Notes under the pieces: generated by a model | The model's database searches: none | What the model was told of the DNA's origin: nothing | Seen by the model: only the letters and a program-made list of their open reading frames with translations | Shown: positions 49,795 through 61,243 of the stretch, piece by piece | Position numbering within the stretch: position 1 is the stretch's first letter | Layout: each line of letters starts with the position of its first letter | Assembly (NCBI RefSeq): GCF_023078275.1 | Contig: NC_062992.1 | Coordinates: 12,785,706 to 12,849,705, forward strand | Direction of reading: 5' to 3' | Length of the DNA stretch: 64,000 bases | DNA from: Leguminivora glycinivorella | Taxonomy: Eukaryota; Arthropoda; Insecta; Lepidoptera; Tortricidae | Position numbers and translations under genes: made by a program

Positions 49795-51137
49795 TGTCGC
49801 CACCCCTCTCCTAGCCGCCTACGGTACATTTACGAGTCCGTAAAGGAGAAGGATGGCAACTTATTTGTGTGTGTGTGGTCAATATATATACTGACCACCA
49901 AACAGAATGCATGGTATACATACCTGACATTTCTATAGATGATTCCTCATCCACGCTCACGCTGTCCCAACCTTCTCGGGGCCAGGTGAGCCTCTGATCT
50001 GCTTCGCTTGCTTTTATGTTACGGCGGCTGATTGTCACTCCGTGATCTGTGGGTTTTAAGTGCTCATGAATATGGTATTCTCCTAACAACCGTCCCTTAG
50101 AACATACATCATCGTCATACTACTCATACTAAGGATTGATCTTATTCAACCAGACAGGGTACACCAAATACATCTTCCTCGGACGCCTACACGCCCAAGT
50201 GGATAGTCGAGACGTACCGCCACACTACGGCACGTCTGTCTGGAGCTCGGCGGGTGTGAGGACGTGCTGAACTGTCAACACCCTCGTACCTATCATACCG
50301 ACTCTTCTGGAGAACTCGTCTTCCAGGATTGATAACAGTGAGGGCCGTCGGCGTACCTCTCGACCCCCGGCGACCTCGTCTTTCCGGGCTGAGCCAGGTA
50401 CGCCGCCGACGTGCCCCTCGACCCCCGGCGACCTCGACCCCCGGGCTGAGCCGAGCACGCCGTGGACTTGCACCTCACCCTCTGGCGATCTAGTCTTACC
50501 AGGATTGAGAACAGTGAGCCGTCGACGTACCTCTCGACCCCCGGCGACCTCGACCCCCGGGCTGAGCCAGGTACGCCGCCGACGTGCCCCTCGACCCCCG
50601 GCGACCTCGACCCCCGGGCTGAGCCGAGCACGCCGCGGTCTCACCATGATTGAGCATGCATGCTTATTCTAAGTGTGTCTACCTGTCACTTACCGGCACC
50701 TTTAGCGTGCCTTGTCTGCTTGCGCCTCTGGAGAACTAGTCTTCCAGGATTGAGTACCATACTTACTATTTAGATAGACAACTCGGCACCTAGTGGCACC
50801 TTTAGTGCGCCTTGTCTGTTACTAAGATAATCGAGGTAATAGCCTTTAGTTAGATATGGAAACAATTGTAAGAGATACCATTACACCACTGTGAGCCACC
50901 AAGTATAAATAAATACTTAGCTTTAGTCGTCTCTGCAATATCTGGATAGCACGTGGATCACTTCACTGTGTGTTACACTTTTAAGTACTGGCGCGTTTCT
51001 CGCGCCTCGTGGAATGTCTACGTGGCACGTAGTTTGACAACTTTGAGATACTTACTATGGCTCCACCCAGAGGGCGCCGCCAGTGTTGCCGCAGGGGAAT
51101 ATTCTTGGGGCTCTATAGTTTCGCGTTGGTCGCGACA
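49795..51137 (-). repeat. BEL/Pao retrotransposon 3' LTR
   Basis: 1343 bp, TGTCGCC...GCGACA on the plus strand (TG..CA ends). It is identical in layout to 59204-60545, which is one base shorter; the difference I located is a C-run (left around 50549, right around 59968). The preceding five bases are ATAAT. The LTR interior has two GC-rich direct repeats (about 50352-50461 and 50521-50640) with CTCGACCCCCGGCGACCTCG. Confidence 0.95.
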
Positions 51138-54100
51138 CTCCCCACTACAGGCAGCAAAACTGCGACTAAGTTGCTGGTCCACTCCTTAATCTTCTCAAGA
51201 GCACGAAGCGCCGCTGCTCTCTTAGGTCTGGACTCGTCGTGATGTTCAGCCGACGCGATGTTCTCTAGGTGGTGCGTTTCAGGATCAGTGTTCTCGCAGA
51301 ACGTCATGTCTTTGACTGCGAGTGGGTCTGGTTCGGGTATGGACTTAGGCTCAGGCTCGTGTAACTGACTAGATGCAGGCTCTAATAAGACTGAATCAGA
51401 CGGTATTTCTTCTGACTCGTTTAATTCTGTTAATTGATAAGATTTCTGCTCAGAAGTCTTAAGAACGTCGTTAGTGGATTCTTTCATCACGTCGTCCCTT
51501 CTTGTTGGATGTGGGACGTCAGGAACCTGTACAGATTCTTCTACGCTTTCTTCATGTGACGTTTGTTTACACTGTTCCTCTCCATCTTCGATCTCTAACG
51601 GGTAGAGATGCGCGATAGATCTTGTATATATTGTATCTCCTACTTGGACCGTGGCTACTCTACATAAACCATCGGCGCCTTCCTTTAAAGATACTATTTT
51701 CCCAACTTTCCAATTGATCCTATTCTTCGTGTCGCCTTTTATTTGCACTATCTGACCTATTTTTGGCGTTAATTTTGAAGTCACTCTAGGCTCCTTAGGA
51801 TGATGGGAGTATCTTTCTCTCAAATTTAGGAGATACCTGTTCTCAAACATCTCTTTGAATTCTCGTAGAATGATGAGCGCTTTCTTCCAACCTTTAATTA
51901 GATTGTCTTTGGTTACTGTCCCATGTGACGTAATAGGATCCATGCTCGACGTTTCCATTACGATACATTTTCCCATGGTAAGAAAGTCTGAGGGTTTTAA
52001 TACGTGGTCAGGTTCTGAATCCACGTAGGTTAAAGGTCTTGTGTTAAGTACTGCTTCTATTTCCTTAACTGTTGTTGCCAGCTGGCTGTCATTCAATAAG
52101 TGTTTTTGTAAGGTTTTCTTCATACAATTCTTGGTTAAGCCAATCAACCTTTCGTAAAATCCTCCATGCCATGGGGCTAATTGCGGTATGAATTTCCATT
52201 TAATCTCCTTTTCTATGCAATATGGGTCTTGAAGAATTTCAGAAAGTAACTTGTAATGAGCTGCGTTGTCAGATGTAATTAAGGTAGGCACGCCTCTCGC
52301 TGATATCATCCTTTTTAAGGCCAGAAGACCTTCTTCCGCTGTTAGATCCTTTACCACTTCCAGGTGAATGGCTCTTACCGCTAAACATGTATAAAGGCTA
52401 ATCCATCTTTTACAACTGCCATTCCCGTTGTTAACTAGAAGTGGTCCCAGGTAGTCTGTTCCAACGTACGTAAAAGGAGAGCTGTAATTGACTCTCTCTT
52501 TAGGAAGAGCAGGGGTTTCTGGTAGTCTATAAGGTCCTCCATCATGTTTCATACATTCAGGGCATCCCTTTAATATCCGTTGGACTTTACTTCTTCCTTG
52601 AGGAATCCAATACATTTCTCTTATTTTATCAAGCGTGTGGCTGACACCTACATGTTTGTTCTCTTGATGAGTTTTCATTATGATTTCCTTCGTGAAATCT
52701 GACTCTTTTGGTATGAGTATAGGGTATCGTTTGTCGAACGACCAGTTTGCGTTTTTCATACGACCTTTGCATCTCAATAGGTCATCAATGTCCTTGAATA
52801 CTCCTAAGTTTCGACTTAGATTGGTTTCTTTTCCTTCTACCTCTAGAGGAAAATATTTAGCTTGAATTTCTTTTAATTTATGAAGCTTGTCGTCTGTTGA
52901 CTGATTATTTCCTATCACTTCATTTGGTGTTATAATTTCCTCCGTTTTCATCGGGTTGACATTAACAACTGGATCTTCTTTATCGACCATCTCTATGTCT
53001 TCTTGGAACCCAAGACCCTCCCCTGTCAGAAGAGAACTGGTTGGCTCACTGCCGGATGTGGTTGGCCATTTCTGTGGATCTTCTGTTATAAACTGCGGAC
53101 CATTCAGCCATTTCTCCTTATCCTCCTCTGCACGAAGGGGTCTTGTGCCTACATCTGCTGGGTTCAAGCTTGATGGTAGATATCTTATCTCCAGGTCTTT
53201 GTTTGTCTTGATTTCTTCTACTCGTCTGGCAACGAAGGGAGGAAGTAGTTTGTTAGACTTACACCATTCGATGACAATCTGACTATCGGTCCATAAGACT
53301 TGTCTTACTATTTTCTGTTGCAGAAACTTAAGGACGAACTTCATCAGTCTACAGCCTATCAGTACTCCCAGAAGTTCTAGACGGGGTATCTTGAGGTTAT
53401 CTTGATCCTTGGTTGGTATCAGACGGGATTTACCCATGATAAAGCTTTTCTTCGAGCCACAGACTAGAAACACCGATGCTGCGTAGGCTTGTAGTGAAGC
53501 ATCTGTGAAGCAGTGCAGTTGGTAATTCGCTTCCGTTGGTGTCTTCATGTAACATCTATCCACCGATACCTTTCCTATGACTTCTAGGTTCTGTCGGATG
53601 ATGTTCCACTCTTCTGTTAGCTCGCTTGATAATGGTGAGTCCCAAGATACTCCGGCCTTCCAAAGTCCTTGCAGAAAAAGTTTAGCTGATAATGTATGAG
53701 GTGCCGCGTAACCGCACGGGTCATAAATTGATGCGATAGTCTTCAGTATTCCTCTTTTTGTGACTGCTTCCTCTTGGAGGTTGGGCTTCAGCTGGAGGGT
53801 GTCCTTTTTTATGTCCCACTCTAAGCCAAGTACTTTTATCTTGTTTTCTTTACATGTATCAGGGACCATCTTCATGAATTCTTCGGAGTTAGAACTCCAA
53901 TCCCTGAGTGACATTGAAATATCTTGAAAAGATCCTTTTAAACTTTTGTAAAGCTCTATTGCTTCAGCTGTAGTACTACAGCCTGAAACAAAGTTGTCTA
54001 CGTATATGTCATTCGCTTTCTGCCTGACATGCTGATCTTCTGCATTATTTAAATGTTCTTTAATAGTCGCATTCAGTAGAAACGGTGAAGATATCACGCC

Positions 54101-55426
54101 GAATGGAACTCTGCAGAATCTTAGGTAAAGTAGGTTATCCTGAGATACTGGTTTAGAGGTATCTTTAAGCCATAAGAATCTGGTAACGTCACGATCCTTC
54201 TCGTGTAATGCCATCTGTAAAAACGCCTTTTCTATGTCGGACGTCAATCCTATGTGATGTGTCCTGAATTTGATGAGTAACCCTGTAAGGTCTTCAAGCA
54301 TGAGTGGTCCTCTGTATAAGCACTCGTTCAGACTCTTGGTGTTCTTGTTACTCTTGGAACTAGCATCATACACGATTCGCATAGGTTTTCCTCGATGACG
54401 TACTCCATGGAAGGGTAGGTAGTGAATAGCGTTACCAGTTGACGTTCCTGATGTGGGTACGACTTCTATTATACCCTTAGCTAATTGTTGTTTAAATGTA
54501 TCGTCGTATGACATTAAGGTTTCTTGGTCCATGCGCTTCAGTAAACTTGACAGACGCCCAAAGGCGATTCCAAAGTTATTAGGTAAGTCAGGCGGATAAG
54601 TTATCCATGGCCAGCTTACCGTGTATCTATTGTTAATTTTTACTGTAGTTTCATTAAAATTTTTAATAGCTTCTTCTTCTCTTGTTGCTTTAGGTGAATC
54701 ACAAATTCCTATACATTCTAATTCCCAAAGGTTTTTAATGTCTCCATCACAAAGAGGTGAATCTGGTTGATGAAGCTTCGTTTCAATACAAGTTTGAGCA
54801 TAAGTCACTACATATGATTCCTCTTCAAGCTGTGGTTCCGTCTTGCCACTGACTATCCATCCAAGGGCAGAATCCACTAGAAACAAGTTACTATCTAGTT
54901 GTATCTTAGTTTCATAAATAATGTTAAAGTAGTAGTCGTTTCCGATTAGAATCTGCACCTGTCCGCTTACAGAACCATCATCCGCCAGTACATAAGACTC
55001 GGGTACGCCCCGTAACTTGACATTTGGGATGAATCCTCTTGAAATGCGTTGGACACAGTTAGCTTGTATAACTATCTTCTTATTTGTTCTAGTTACTAAC
55101 TGTAGAATCACTATAGGACTATGTATTTCCTTCGGAGGATCTTCACCGAAGGTGAAAATTGTCAAGAGACTTTCTTCTTCGACTGGAAGCTTCAACTCCT
55201 TGGCCGCTTGAAATGTGACATAAGAACGTTGAGACCCTGGGTCTAAAATTAAACGGTATTTACACAATACATTATTCTTATCACCTAAGGGGTTAGCATA
55301 AACAACAGCTGTCTGTAGAGTGGTGATTCCTCTTTCTGAAATAGTCAAGACTGTTTCTTTGTTTTGGGATCCTTTGGAAAATTTGAAGGGCATAAGGCCA
55401 TGTTGTGCCTTTCCTTTCCTGGGCAA
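51113..55426 (-). CDS. pol: BEL/Pao Pol polyprotein (protease, RT, RNase H, integrase)
   Basis: 1437 codons, uninterrupted. Domains in order: aspartic protease (LILDPGSQRSYV, Asp near residue 62); RT (PFGVISSPFLLNATI; YVDNFVSG near 474, where BEL elements usually have YVDD); RNase H (CFTDASLQAYAASVF near 637); integrase with its zinc region, YVGTDYLGPLL, ITSDNAAHY (about 1049) and WHGGFYERLIGLTK (about 1087); then a DUF5641-like C-terminal domain (IGQIVQIKGDTKNRINWKVG). The stop lies 25 bp inside the 3' LTR. The first Met overlaps the end of gag in the -1 frame, so Pol is probably made as a Gag-Pol fusion. All main catalytic residues appear present. Confidence 0.95.
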   Translation of the reverse strand: MPRKGKAQHGLMPFKFSKGSQNKETVLTISERGITTLQTAVVYANPLGDKNNVLCKYRLILDPGSQRSYVTFQAAKELKLPVEEESLLTIFTFGEDPPKEIHSPIVILQLVTRTNKKIVIQANCVQRISRGFIPNVKLRGVPESYVLADDGSVSGQVQILIGNDYYFNIIYETKIQLDSNLFLVDSALGWIVSGKTEPQLEEESYVVTYAQTCIETKLHQPDSPLCDGDIKNLWELECIGICDSPKATREEEAIKNFNETTVKINNRYTVSWPWITYPPDLPNNFGIAFGRLSSLLKRMDQETLMSYDDTFKQQLAKGIIEVVPTSGTSTGNAIHYLPFHGVRHRGKPMRIVYDASSKSNKNTKSLNECLYRGPLMLEDLTGLLIKFRTHHIGLTSDIEKAFLQMALHEKDRDVTRFLWLKDTSKPVSQDNLLYLRFCRVPFGVISSPFLLNATIKEHLNNAEDQHVRQKANDIYVDNFVSGCSTTAEAIELYKSLKGSFQDISMSLRDWSSNSEEFMKMVPDTCKENKIKVLGLEWDIKKDTLQLKPNLQEEAVTKRGILKTIASIYDPCGYAAPHTLSAKLFLQGLWKAGVSWDSPLSSELTEEWNIIRQNLEVIGKVSVDRCYMKTPTEANYQLHCFTDASLQAYAASVFLVCGSKKSFIMGKSRLIPTKDQDNLKIPRLELLGVLIGCRLMKFVLKFLQQKIVRQVLWTDSQIVIEWCKSNKLLPPFVARRVEEIKTNKDLEIRYLPSSLNPADVGTRPLRAEEDKEKWLNGPQFITEDPQKWPTTSGSEPTSSLLTGEGLGFQEDIEMVDKEDPVVNVNPMKTEEIITPNEVIGNNQSTDDKLHKLKEIQAKYFPLEVEGKETNLSRNLGVFKDIDDLLRCKGRMKNANWSFDKRYPILIPKESDFTKEIIMKTHQENKHVGVSHTLDKIREMYWIPQGRSKVQRILKGCPECMKHDGGPYRLPETPALPKERVNYSSPFTYVGTDYLGPLLVNNGNGSCKRWISLYTCLAVRAIHLEVVKDLTAEEGLLALKRMISARGVPTLITSDNAAHYKLLSEILQDPYCIEKEIKWKFIPQLAPWHGGFYERLIGLTKNCMKKTLQKHLLNDSQLATTVKEIEAVLNTRPLTYVDSEPDHVLKPSDFLTMGKCIVMETSSMDPITSHGTVTKDNLIKGWKKALIILREFKEMFENRYLLNLRERYSHHPKEPRVTSKLTPKIGQIVQIKGDTKNRINWKVGKIVSLKEGADGLCRVATVQVGDTIYTRSIAHLYPLEIEDGEEQCKQTSHEESVEESVQVPDVPHPTRRDDVMKESTNDVLKTSEQKSYQLTELNESEEIPSDSVLLEPASSQLHEPEPKSIPEPDPLAVKDMTFCENTDPETHHLENIASAEHHDESRPKRAAALRALEKIKEWTSNLVAVLLPVVGSVATNAKL
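51138..51146 (-). promoter_or_regulatory. Polypurine tract of the BEL element
   Basis: Minus strand GTAGTGGGGAG directly abuts the 3' LTR start (TGTCGCG); purine-rich GTGGGGAG is the expected plus-strand primer. Confidence 0.7.
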
Positions 55427-56706
55427 AGTCTACAAGTCCAGTTTTCCTTACAGTCCTTTACAAGATGATTCTTCCTAAAGCATATAAAGCATCTTCCGGT
55501 CAACCGCTTCTTTCTTTCCTCTAAAGTAGAAGCGTCCTGGCACGTATAATTGCGGTGTTTGCCGTTGCAGAATATACAACCTAAGATTTTCCCTTTTTCC
55601 TTTGGGTTAACAGTTGCAGATCTGTTAGCAGATGTTGCAACATTAGATACGCTCGGTTTGCTTCCTTTTTTGGGTTCATTGGCCCTTTGAAATTTTCCTT
55701 TTCTATTTAGTCCTTTTCTATTAGTACTTCCTTGATAATGTTGAGTATTTGAGGTATTATTTCCCTGTTGGAAATGATGCATTCTCTTCGCACGCTTTGC
55801 GTTCACATGCAGGGTACCGACAGTGCTGTCATCTACCTCATGTGATCGTTTCCTTCCAGCAATTCTCTCTGCATCTTCCTTTGCAGTGATAATTTTATTC
55901 AATTGTTCCCGGAGTTCTTGTGTGGACTCATTCTGAATTTTCAACTTTATTTCGTATATTAAATCCGAAGGAAATTTCTCCAAAATCATGAAACGAAGAT
56001 GGTTGTGGTTGGTGTTTTCGCCAAGAGACTCTAGGATTTTAAGATTGCGCTCCACCTCGTTGAAAGTTCTTCTACAATCTTCTGCGCTGCTTTTTGCCGC
56101 TTCGATTTTGTATAATGTAGCATAGTGGGCATCAATCAGATGAGCTTTCTTGCCAAAACGTTCCTTTAGTAGAGTGACCGCTATCTTATAGTTTCCGTTA
56201 GTGGTAGGCAGGCCATCAATAGCTTTCTTAGCATCACCCGTCACTGAAGTTTTAAGATAAGACAGTTTGTCTACATCAGGTAAGTTTCTTGAGTCGATAT
56301 TGCTGCTAAAACTATCCCAAAATTCGCACCAGGAAAGCACATCCCCGTTATAAACCTGTAGTTGGAGTTTCGGTAGTCGACAAGAGGAATTCACTTCAGG
56401 CGGCTTTTCCTGGGTCTCACGGGATACGGTGACTTGGTCGATCTTCGCCTTGAGTTCTGCTAAAGTCTCTTCTGCTAAAAGCTGCTGGCCACTAATCAAG
56501 AAAATTTCATCTGATGCAGGAGTTGTAGCTAAACGAAAGTATTCTGATAAATTAGCGTTGAGCCTATTCACTGCAGCTTGCAGTCTGTTATAGACGACCT
56601 GAGCCTGTCCTATGTTTTCTGACCGAACCGTACTGGGTATTGTTTCCAATTCAGCACCAATTTTTTCACTGGTGATTCGAAGTCTGATTAAGAGAATCTC
56701 GTCCAT
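55345..56706 (-). CDS. gag: BEL/Pao Gag protein
   Basis: 453 residues starting MDEILLIRLRITSEKIGAEL. The central part matches the capsid-like DUF1759 region of BEL Gag (LPKLQLQVYNGDVLSWCEFW, DKLSYLKTSVTGDAKKAIDG). The C-terminal part has basic residues followed by zinc knuckles (CIFCNGKHRNYTC, CFICFRKNHLVKDC, CRLCPGKERHNMALC). The start ATG is directly preceded by an acceptor-like CTGTACCTTCCAG, so the mRNA may be spliced. It ends 82 nt into pol, in a different frame. Confidence 0.93.
   Translation of the reverse strand: MDEILLIRLRITSEKIGAELETIPSTVRSENIGQAQVVYNRLQAAVNRLNANLSEYFRLATTPASDEIFLISGQQLLAEETLAELKAKIDQVTVSRETQEKPPEVNSSCRLPKLQLQVYNGDVLSWCEFWDSFSSNIDSRNLPDVDKLSYLKTSVTGDAKKAIDGLPTTNGNYKIAVTLLKERFGKKAHLIDAHYATLYKIEAAKSSAEDCRRTFNEVERNLKILESLGENTNHNHLRFMILEKFPSDLIYEIKLKIQNESTQELREQLNKIITAKEDAERIAGRKRSHEVDDSTVGTLHVNAKRAKRMHHFQQGNNTSNTQHYQGSTNRKGLNRKGKFQRANEPKKGSKPSVSNVATSANRSATVNPKEKGKILGCIFCNGKHRNYTCQDASTLEERKKRLTGRCFICFRKNHLVKDCKENWTCRLCPGKERHNMALCPSNFPKDPKTKKQS
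55378..55384 (-). promoter_or_regulatory. Candidate -1 ribosomal frameshift heptamer A AAT TTT
   Basis: On the minus strand the gag codons read TCA AAT TTT CCA. The heptamer A-AAT-TTT has the X-XXY-YYZ form needed for tandem -1 slippage, in the correct frame and within the 82-nt gag/pol overlap. After slippage the frame continues TTT TCC AAA GGA, which is the pol frame. No strong downstream stem is obvious by eye. Confidence 0.6.
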
Positions 56707-59203
56707 CTTGTCCTGGAAGGTACAGAAATATATACTATAAACTAGTATCTTTTATTAAAACTCTTATTGGGAAAAGTCTATTTAATTATCCTTCACAAGG
56801 ATAGGTTTCTGACATTTTCTTTAATTATTTTAGAATGCTACTAGAAATGAGGAATTGTTTATTTTTTATTAATCTATTCTTATTATGGAAAACAACACTC
56901 AATAGTTAAAAGTAACAAAAGATTAAAATTTAATTTAATTTATGAGGACTCTTATTTGAAACTTTAACACTTTCACTTTAAAATTAATTTAATTAATGAG
57001 CTCTTTTATTTCCAAATTTAAATTATTTCACTTTAAATTGAATATCACTAAAGAAAATTGGAATATCTGTAAACATAACATACACACAGACATGTTATTG
57101 AACTCAAATTTATGTTAAGACTTATCACTTCTTATCAGTGCTTGTCAGTAACGTTGACGTTTACACGCAGGTAACTATAATATAACTTTGCACTGTCACT
57201 TTCACTCATTCAGCTTACTCATTTGTTTTATTTTTGTATTTAATTTGTATGACGTATTTTAACGAACACTATTGACACAAATTCACTTCTTATACTAAAC
57301 CTGTAAAGAAGATGTTAATTCACATATACACACAATCAACATAAAAAAAACTTTCTCAAAGTTCTTTAAGGAATAAGTAAACAACATTGTGAGTTCAGGA
57401 AAAATATGCGAGATATGCATAACATAATATCTCACGATGTTAAAAGCTTCTCTAAACTTTTAAAGAATACTAGAATTCGCCATTTTGACTCCGCTGCAAA
57501 TACATTTCTTCATCCAAGTTAATCTTCGCCAATAACAAGTACAATGTCAAAATATTCAAGATATCTCTAATAAAACGTAATACGGATGTTAAAACTTGAA
57601 TATTGACTGTAATATTATTTCTACTTTAGAACTTTAAACACGCCATGTTTCTTTGCAAAAACCACGAGGTCGTTTTCGCTAACTTTACGGCAAATTAGCT
57701 GACGATTGGTTTTTCTTTGAACAAACTTCATGTGATGACGAAGTAGTTATTTAAAAACTTACCGAGGAATTTCTTTTCTCTTTTCTCGTCTAATCCGGTG
57801 GTATGTGTCGAGTCCGTGATGGTTCACGGAGGCCGGTTCGTGTTTTTGTCTTCCTATGACGTAAAATACACATATTTTCGATAATCGTACTCATTCACCA
57901 ATTTAATTCTTCTATAAAGCACTTGAAATTGTACAAAACAACTGCATCTTACCTATAAACTGGATGCAAACTTCTTGGGAACCAGCGCTGTTGCAGCTTC
58001 TCCGTAAACAAAGTTTCAAAGTAAAGCGTATTCTCTACGGGAATTAGTGTTGCCAGCCTTAGTCAGAACTCCCTGATTTCTGACATATTTAACGAATAAA
58101 CTAACCGTAACTTGTTTCTTCTTCGGTCCTTTTAGATGCATCGTTATTACTTTTATACAAATACTTAATACTAAAATCTTAATTCTAATTAAGTTTAACA
58201 CACATGTATCAAGTAAAATTCAAAGCGGAAAATTCCTCTGCCCCTTCTTATTTTACGCTTGTCTTATAAGACTTATAAGATATACCTGCAGTATACCATA
58301 GGCTAGTGCTTCTCTTCTTATCCCTGAAAAGATCTTCTAGCTTATATACTAATCAATCCAATATAATTACGAACACAAAGACAAAATTCTTACCGACTTA
58401 TATCTATACACAGTTCAGTATGACCGTTTGACTTAATTACACATTCATCTTATAAGAAAATTCTCATTACTGCCTTCCAAGTCGAATCCGTTTGTAAAAT
58501 AATTTCTTCTCTTCACTGAAGTTATCCGGTTAATCCTTTCGAGTCGTAATTTTCTCCCGACATTTCGGGTAATCTTCTTACTGTAACTGTAGCAACACTA
58601 CTTTCGTGCTATGGCCGCCGCGATGGCGCGATGGCCGCCATGTTTCGCTTTTGGCCAATCAGAGACGTATTCGTGACGTATCCCGGAAGCAACTGAAGCA
58701 ACTTTGTTCAATAACATGACCTTTTATTTTTGAATAATGAATTTTTAATTTCATAAATTCGGACGAATACTGAAATCTTCATACTTTTATTTTTTAAACA
58801 TTATTTATAACAATTGAGCCTTTTTTCTTATACGGGGAATAAAATGTATCTTATAAGTAAGTAAACCATCCTTTAGCCGAGAGAGTACGCCATGATGTAT
58901 TTTCTCATATCCTGCCGTATTACACAGTCAATGAAATTACTTTATTCTTAAAAGTCTTCACTTATTGAGCTCTTGAAGTAACTTTCATAACTAAATGAGC
59001 CAAAATTGATGTTGAACCAGACCCTGTAATTATATGATTCCGCACGTGTACTTAAAGTACAAATCTTGCAATTTTTGTTACTATTGACACACACATGTTA
59101 TTTTTCTTAGAATAATACGTTTAATGTTAGGATAGTATACCTTGCATTCATTTTAGGTTATGCCTTGATTCTATATCTGTTCAATCCCAGCACTAACCAC
59201 CAT
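56707..59203 (-). other. Long BEL leader between the 5' LTR and gag
   Basis: 2.5 kb without a useful open frame, AT-rich apart from a GC-richer patch near 58600-58690. Minus-strand donor-like sites occur near 57765 (CGGTAAGTTTTT) and 57953 (AGGTAAGATG), and an acceptor immediately before the gag ATG, consistent with a 5'-UTR intron. Just inside the 5' LTR (59203 downward) the strand reads ATGGTGGTTAGTGCTGGGAT, the expected position of the tRNA primer site; I could not match it to a specific tRNA. Confidence 0.55.
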
Positions 59204-60545
59204 TGTCGCCACCCCTCTCCTAGCCGCCTACGGTACATTTACGAGTCCGTAAAGGAGAAGGATGGCAACTTATTTGTGTGTGTGTGGTCAATATATATAC
59301 TGACCACCAAACAGAATGCATGGTATACATACCTGACATTTCTATAGATGATTCCTCATCCACGCTCACGCTGTCCCAACCTTCTCGGGGCCAGGTGAGC
59401 CTCTGATCTGCTTCGCTTGCTTTTATGTTACGGCGGCTGATTGTCACTCCGTGATCTGTGGGTTTTAAGTGCTCATGAATATGGTATTCTCCTAACAACC
59501 GTCCCTTAGAACATACATCATCGTCATACTACTCATACTAAGGATTGATCTTATTCAACCAGACAGGGTACACCAAATACATCTTCCTCGGACGCCTACA
59601 CGCCCAAGTGGATAGTCGAGACGTACCGCCACACTACGGCACGTCTGTCTGGAGCTCGGCGGGTGTGAGGACGTGCTGAACTGTCAACACCCTCGTACCT
59701 ATCATACCGACTCTTCTGGAGAACTCGTCTTCCAGGATTGATAACAGTGAGGGCCGTCGGCGTACCTCTCGACCCCCGGCGACCTCGTCTTTCCGGGCTG
59801 AGCCAGGTACGCCGCCGACGTGCCCCTCGACCCCCGGCGACCTCGACCCCCGGGCTGAGCCGAGCACGCCGTGGACTTGCACCTCACCCTCTGGCGATCT
59901 AGTCTTACCAGGATTGAGAACAGTGAGCCGTCGACGTACCTCTCGACCCCCGGCGACCTCGACCCCGGGCTGAGCCAGGTACGCCGCCGACGTGCCCCTC
60001 GACCCCCGGCGACCTCGACCCCCGGGCTGAGCCGAGCACGCCGCGGTCTCACCATGATTGAGCATGCATGCTTATTCTAAGTGTGTCTACCTGTCACTTA
60101 CCGGCACCTTTAGCGTGCCTTGTCTGCTTGCGCCTCTGGAGAACTAGTCTTCCAGGATTGAGTACCATACTTACTATTTAGATAGACAACTCGGCACCTA
60201 GTGGCACCTTTAGTGCGCCTTGTCTGTTACTAAGATAATCGAGGTAATAGCCTTTAGTTAGATATGGAAACAATTGTAAGAGATACCATTACACCACTGT
60301 GAGCCACCAAGTATAAATAAATACTTAGCTTTAGTCGTCTCTGCAATATCTGGATAGCACGTGGATCACTTCACTGTGTGTTACACTTTTAAGTACTGGC
60401 GCGTTTCTCGCGCCTCGTGGAATGTCTACGTGGCACGTAGTTTGACAACTTTGAGATACTTACTATGGCTCCACCCAGAGGGCGCCGCCAGTGTTGCCGC
60501 AGGGGAATATTCTTGGGGCTCTATAGTTTCGCGTTGGTCGCGACA
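59204..60545 (-). repeat. BEL/Pao retrotransposon 5' LTR
   Basis: 1342 bp, near-identical to 49795-51137. It is followed by ATAAT (60546-60550), matching ATAAT at 49790-49794: an exact 5-bp target duplication as expected for BEL/Pao. LTR near-identity implies a recent insertion. Confidence 0.95.
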
Positions 60546-60744
60546 ATAATGACATTAAAATGCTACCTCATATTGAAATATTATGAGGCCCCATTTTAGT
60601 CGCCAAACTATTATTTTTGATACCCATTTCTATGGTTATTTAGTCGCCCGTTTAAATACGTGCCATTAAAAATCATACCGCCGTATATAATTTTTATTTG
60701 TAAAAAAAAAACTTAACGTGCCACATATAAAAAAAACTTTTATC
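60546..60744. other. Central unpaired part of the foldback element, right of the BEL insertion
   Basis: AT-rich with no frame; with 49491-49794 on the other side it forms the original core of the foldback element. Confidence 0.5.
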
Positions 60745-61243
60745 AACGTTTGAAAATCAGTTTTGACCCATTTCACCCCAAATTACGGTATAAGAGACCA
60801 CGTGGAAAGAACCCCTTTAAAAAATAATAATAGAGAATAAAGAAATTTTGGGTTTGAGACCCAACTCCCACCGCGAACCCTACTCACCCCAAATCTCGGT
60901 AAGTTTTAGCGAAATTAATTTAGCACTTTCAAGTCATCTATAAATAATTAGGTGTTATTACTATGAAATATTGTCAATGCGCGCATCGTCAGTAGTTGCG
61001 AATAGACCTCTAGCAACTTAGACGAGTTGCGACTTAAGAAAAATTGTAGACGAGTTGCGTTTTAGACCAACCGCTGTTTAGACGAGATGCGATTTAGCCC
61101 ACCTACGACTTAGACGAGCAGCTCTTTAGACGAGTTGCGTTTTAGACCAACTGCTATTTAGTCGAGATGCGAAATAGACCACCTGCGACTTAGACGAGCC
61201 GCTCTTTAGACGAGTTGCGTTTTAGACCCCATGATCCTAACCC

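Larger units (their letters stand above)
48990..61243. mobile_element. Foldback-type TIR element with ~500-bp termini (carrying a BEL insertion)
   Basis: GGGTTAGGATCATGGGGTCT at 48990 is mirrored by AGACCCCATGATCCTAACCC ending at 61243. The inversion continues for about 500 bp (48990-49490 with 60745-61243), including CGAGATTTGGGGTGAGTAGG and its complement. The outer 250 bp are an 80-bp tandem repeat (starts 49007, 49087, 49167) of GTCTAAA-xCGCAACTC motifs. Without the BEL element it would be about 1.5 kb and non-coding. Confidence 0.85.

Noticed and set aside
50225..50653. Arg/Gly-rich frames in both LTRs
   Set aside because: They arise from GC-rich direct repeats in the LTR and are present identically in both LTRs; non-coding.
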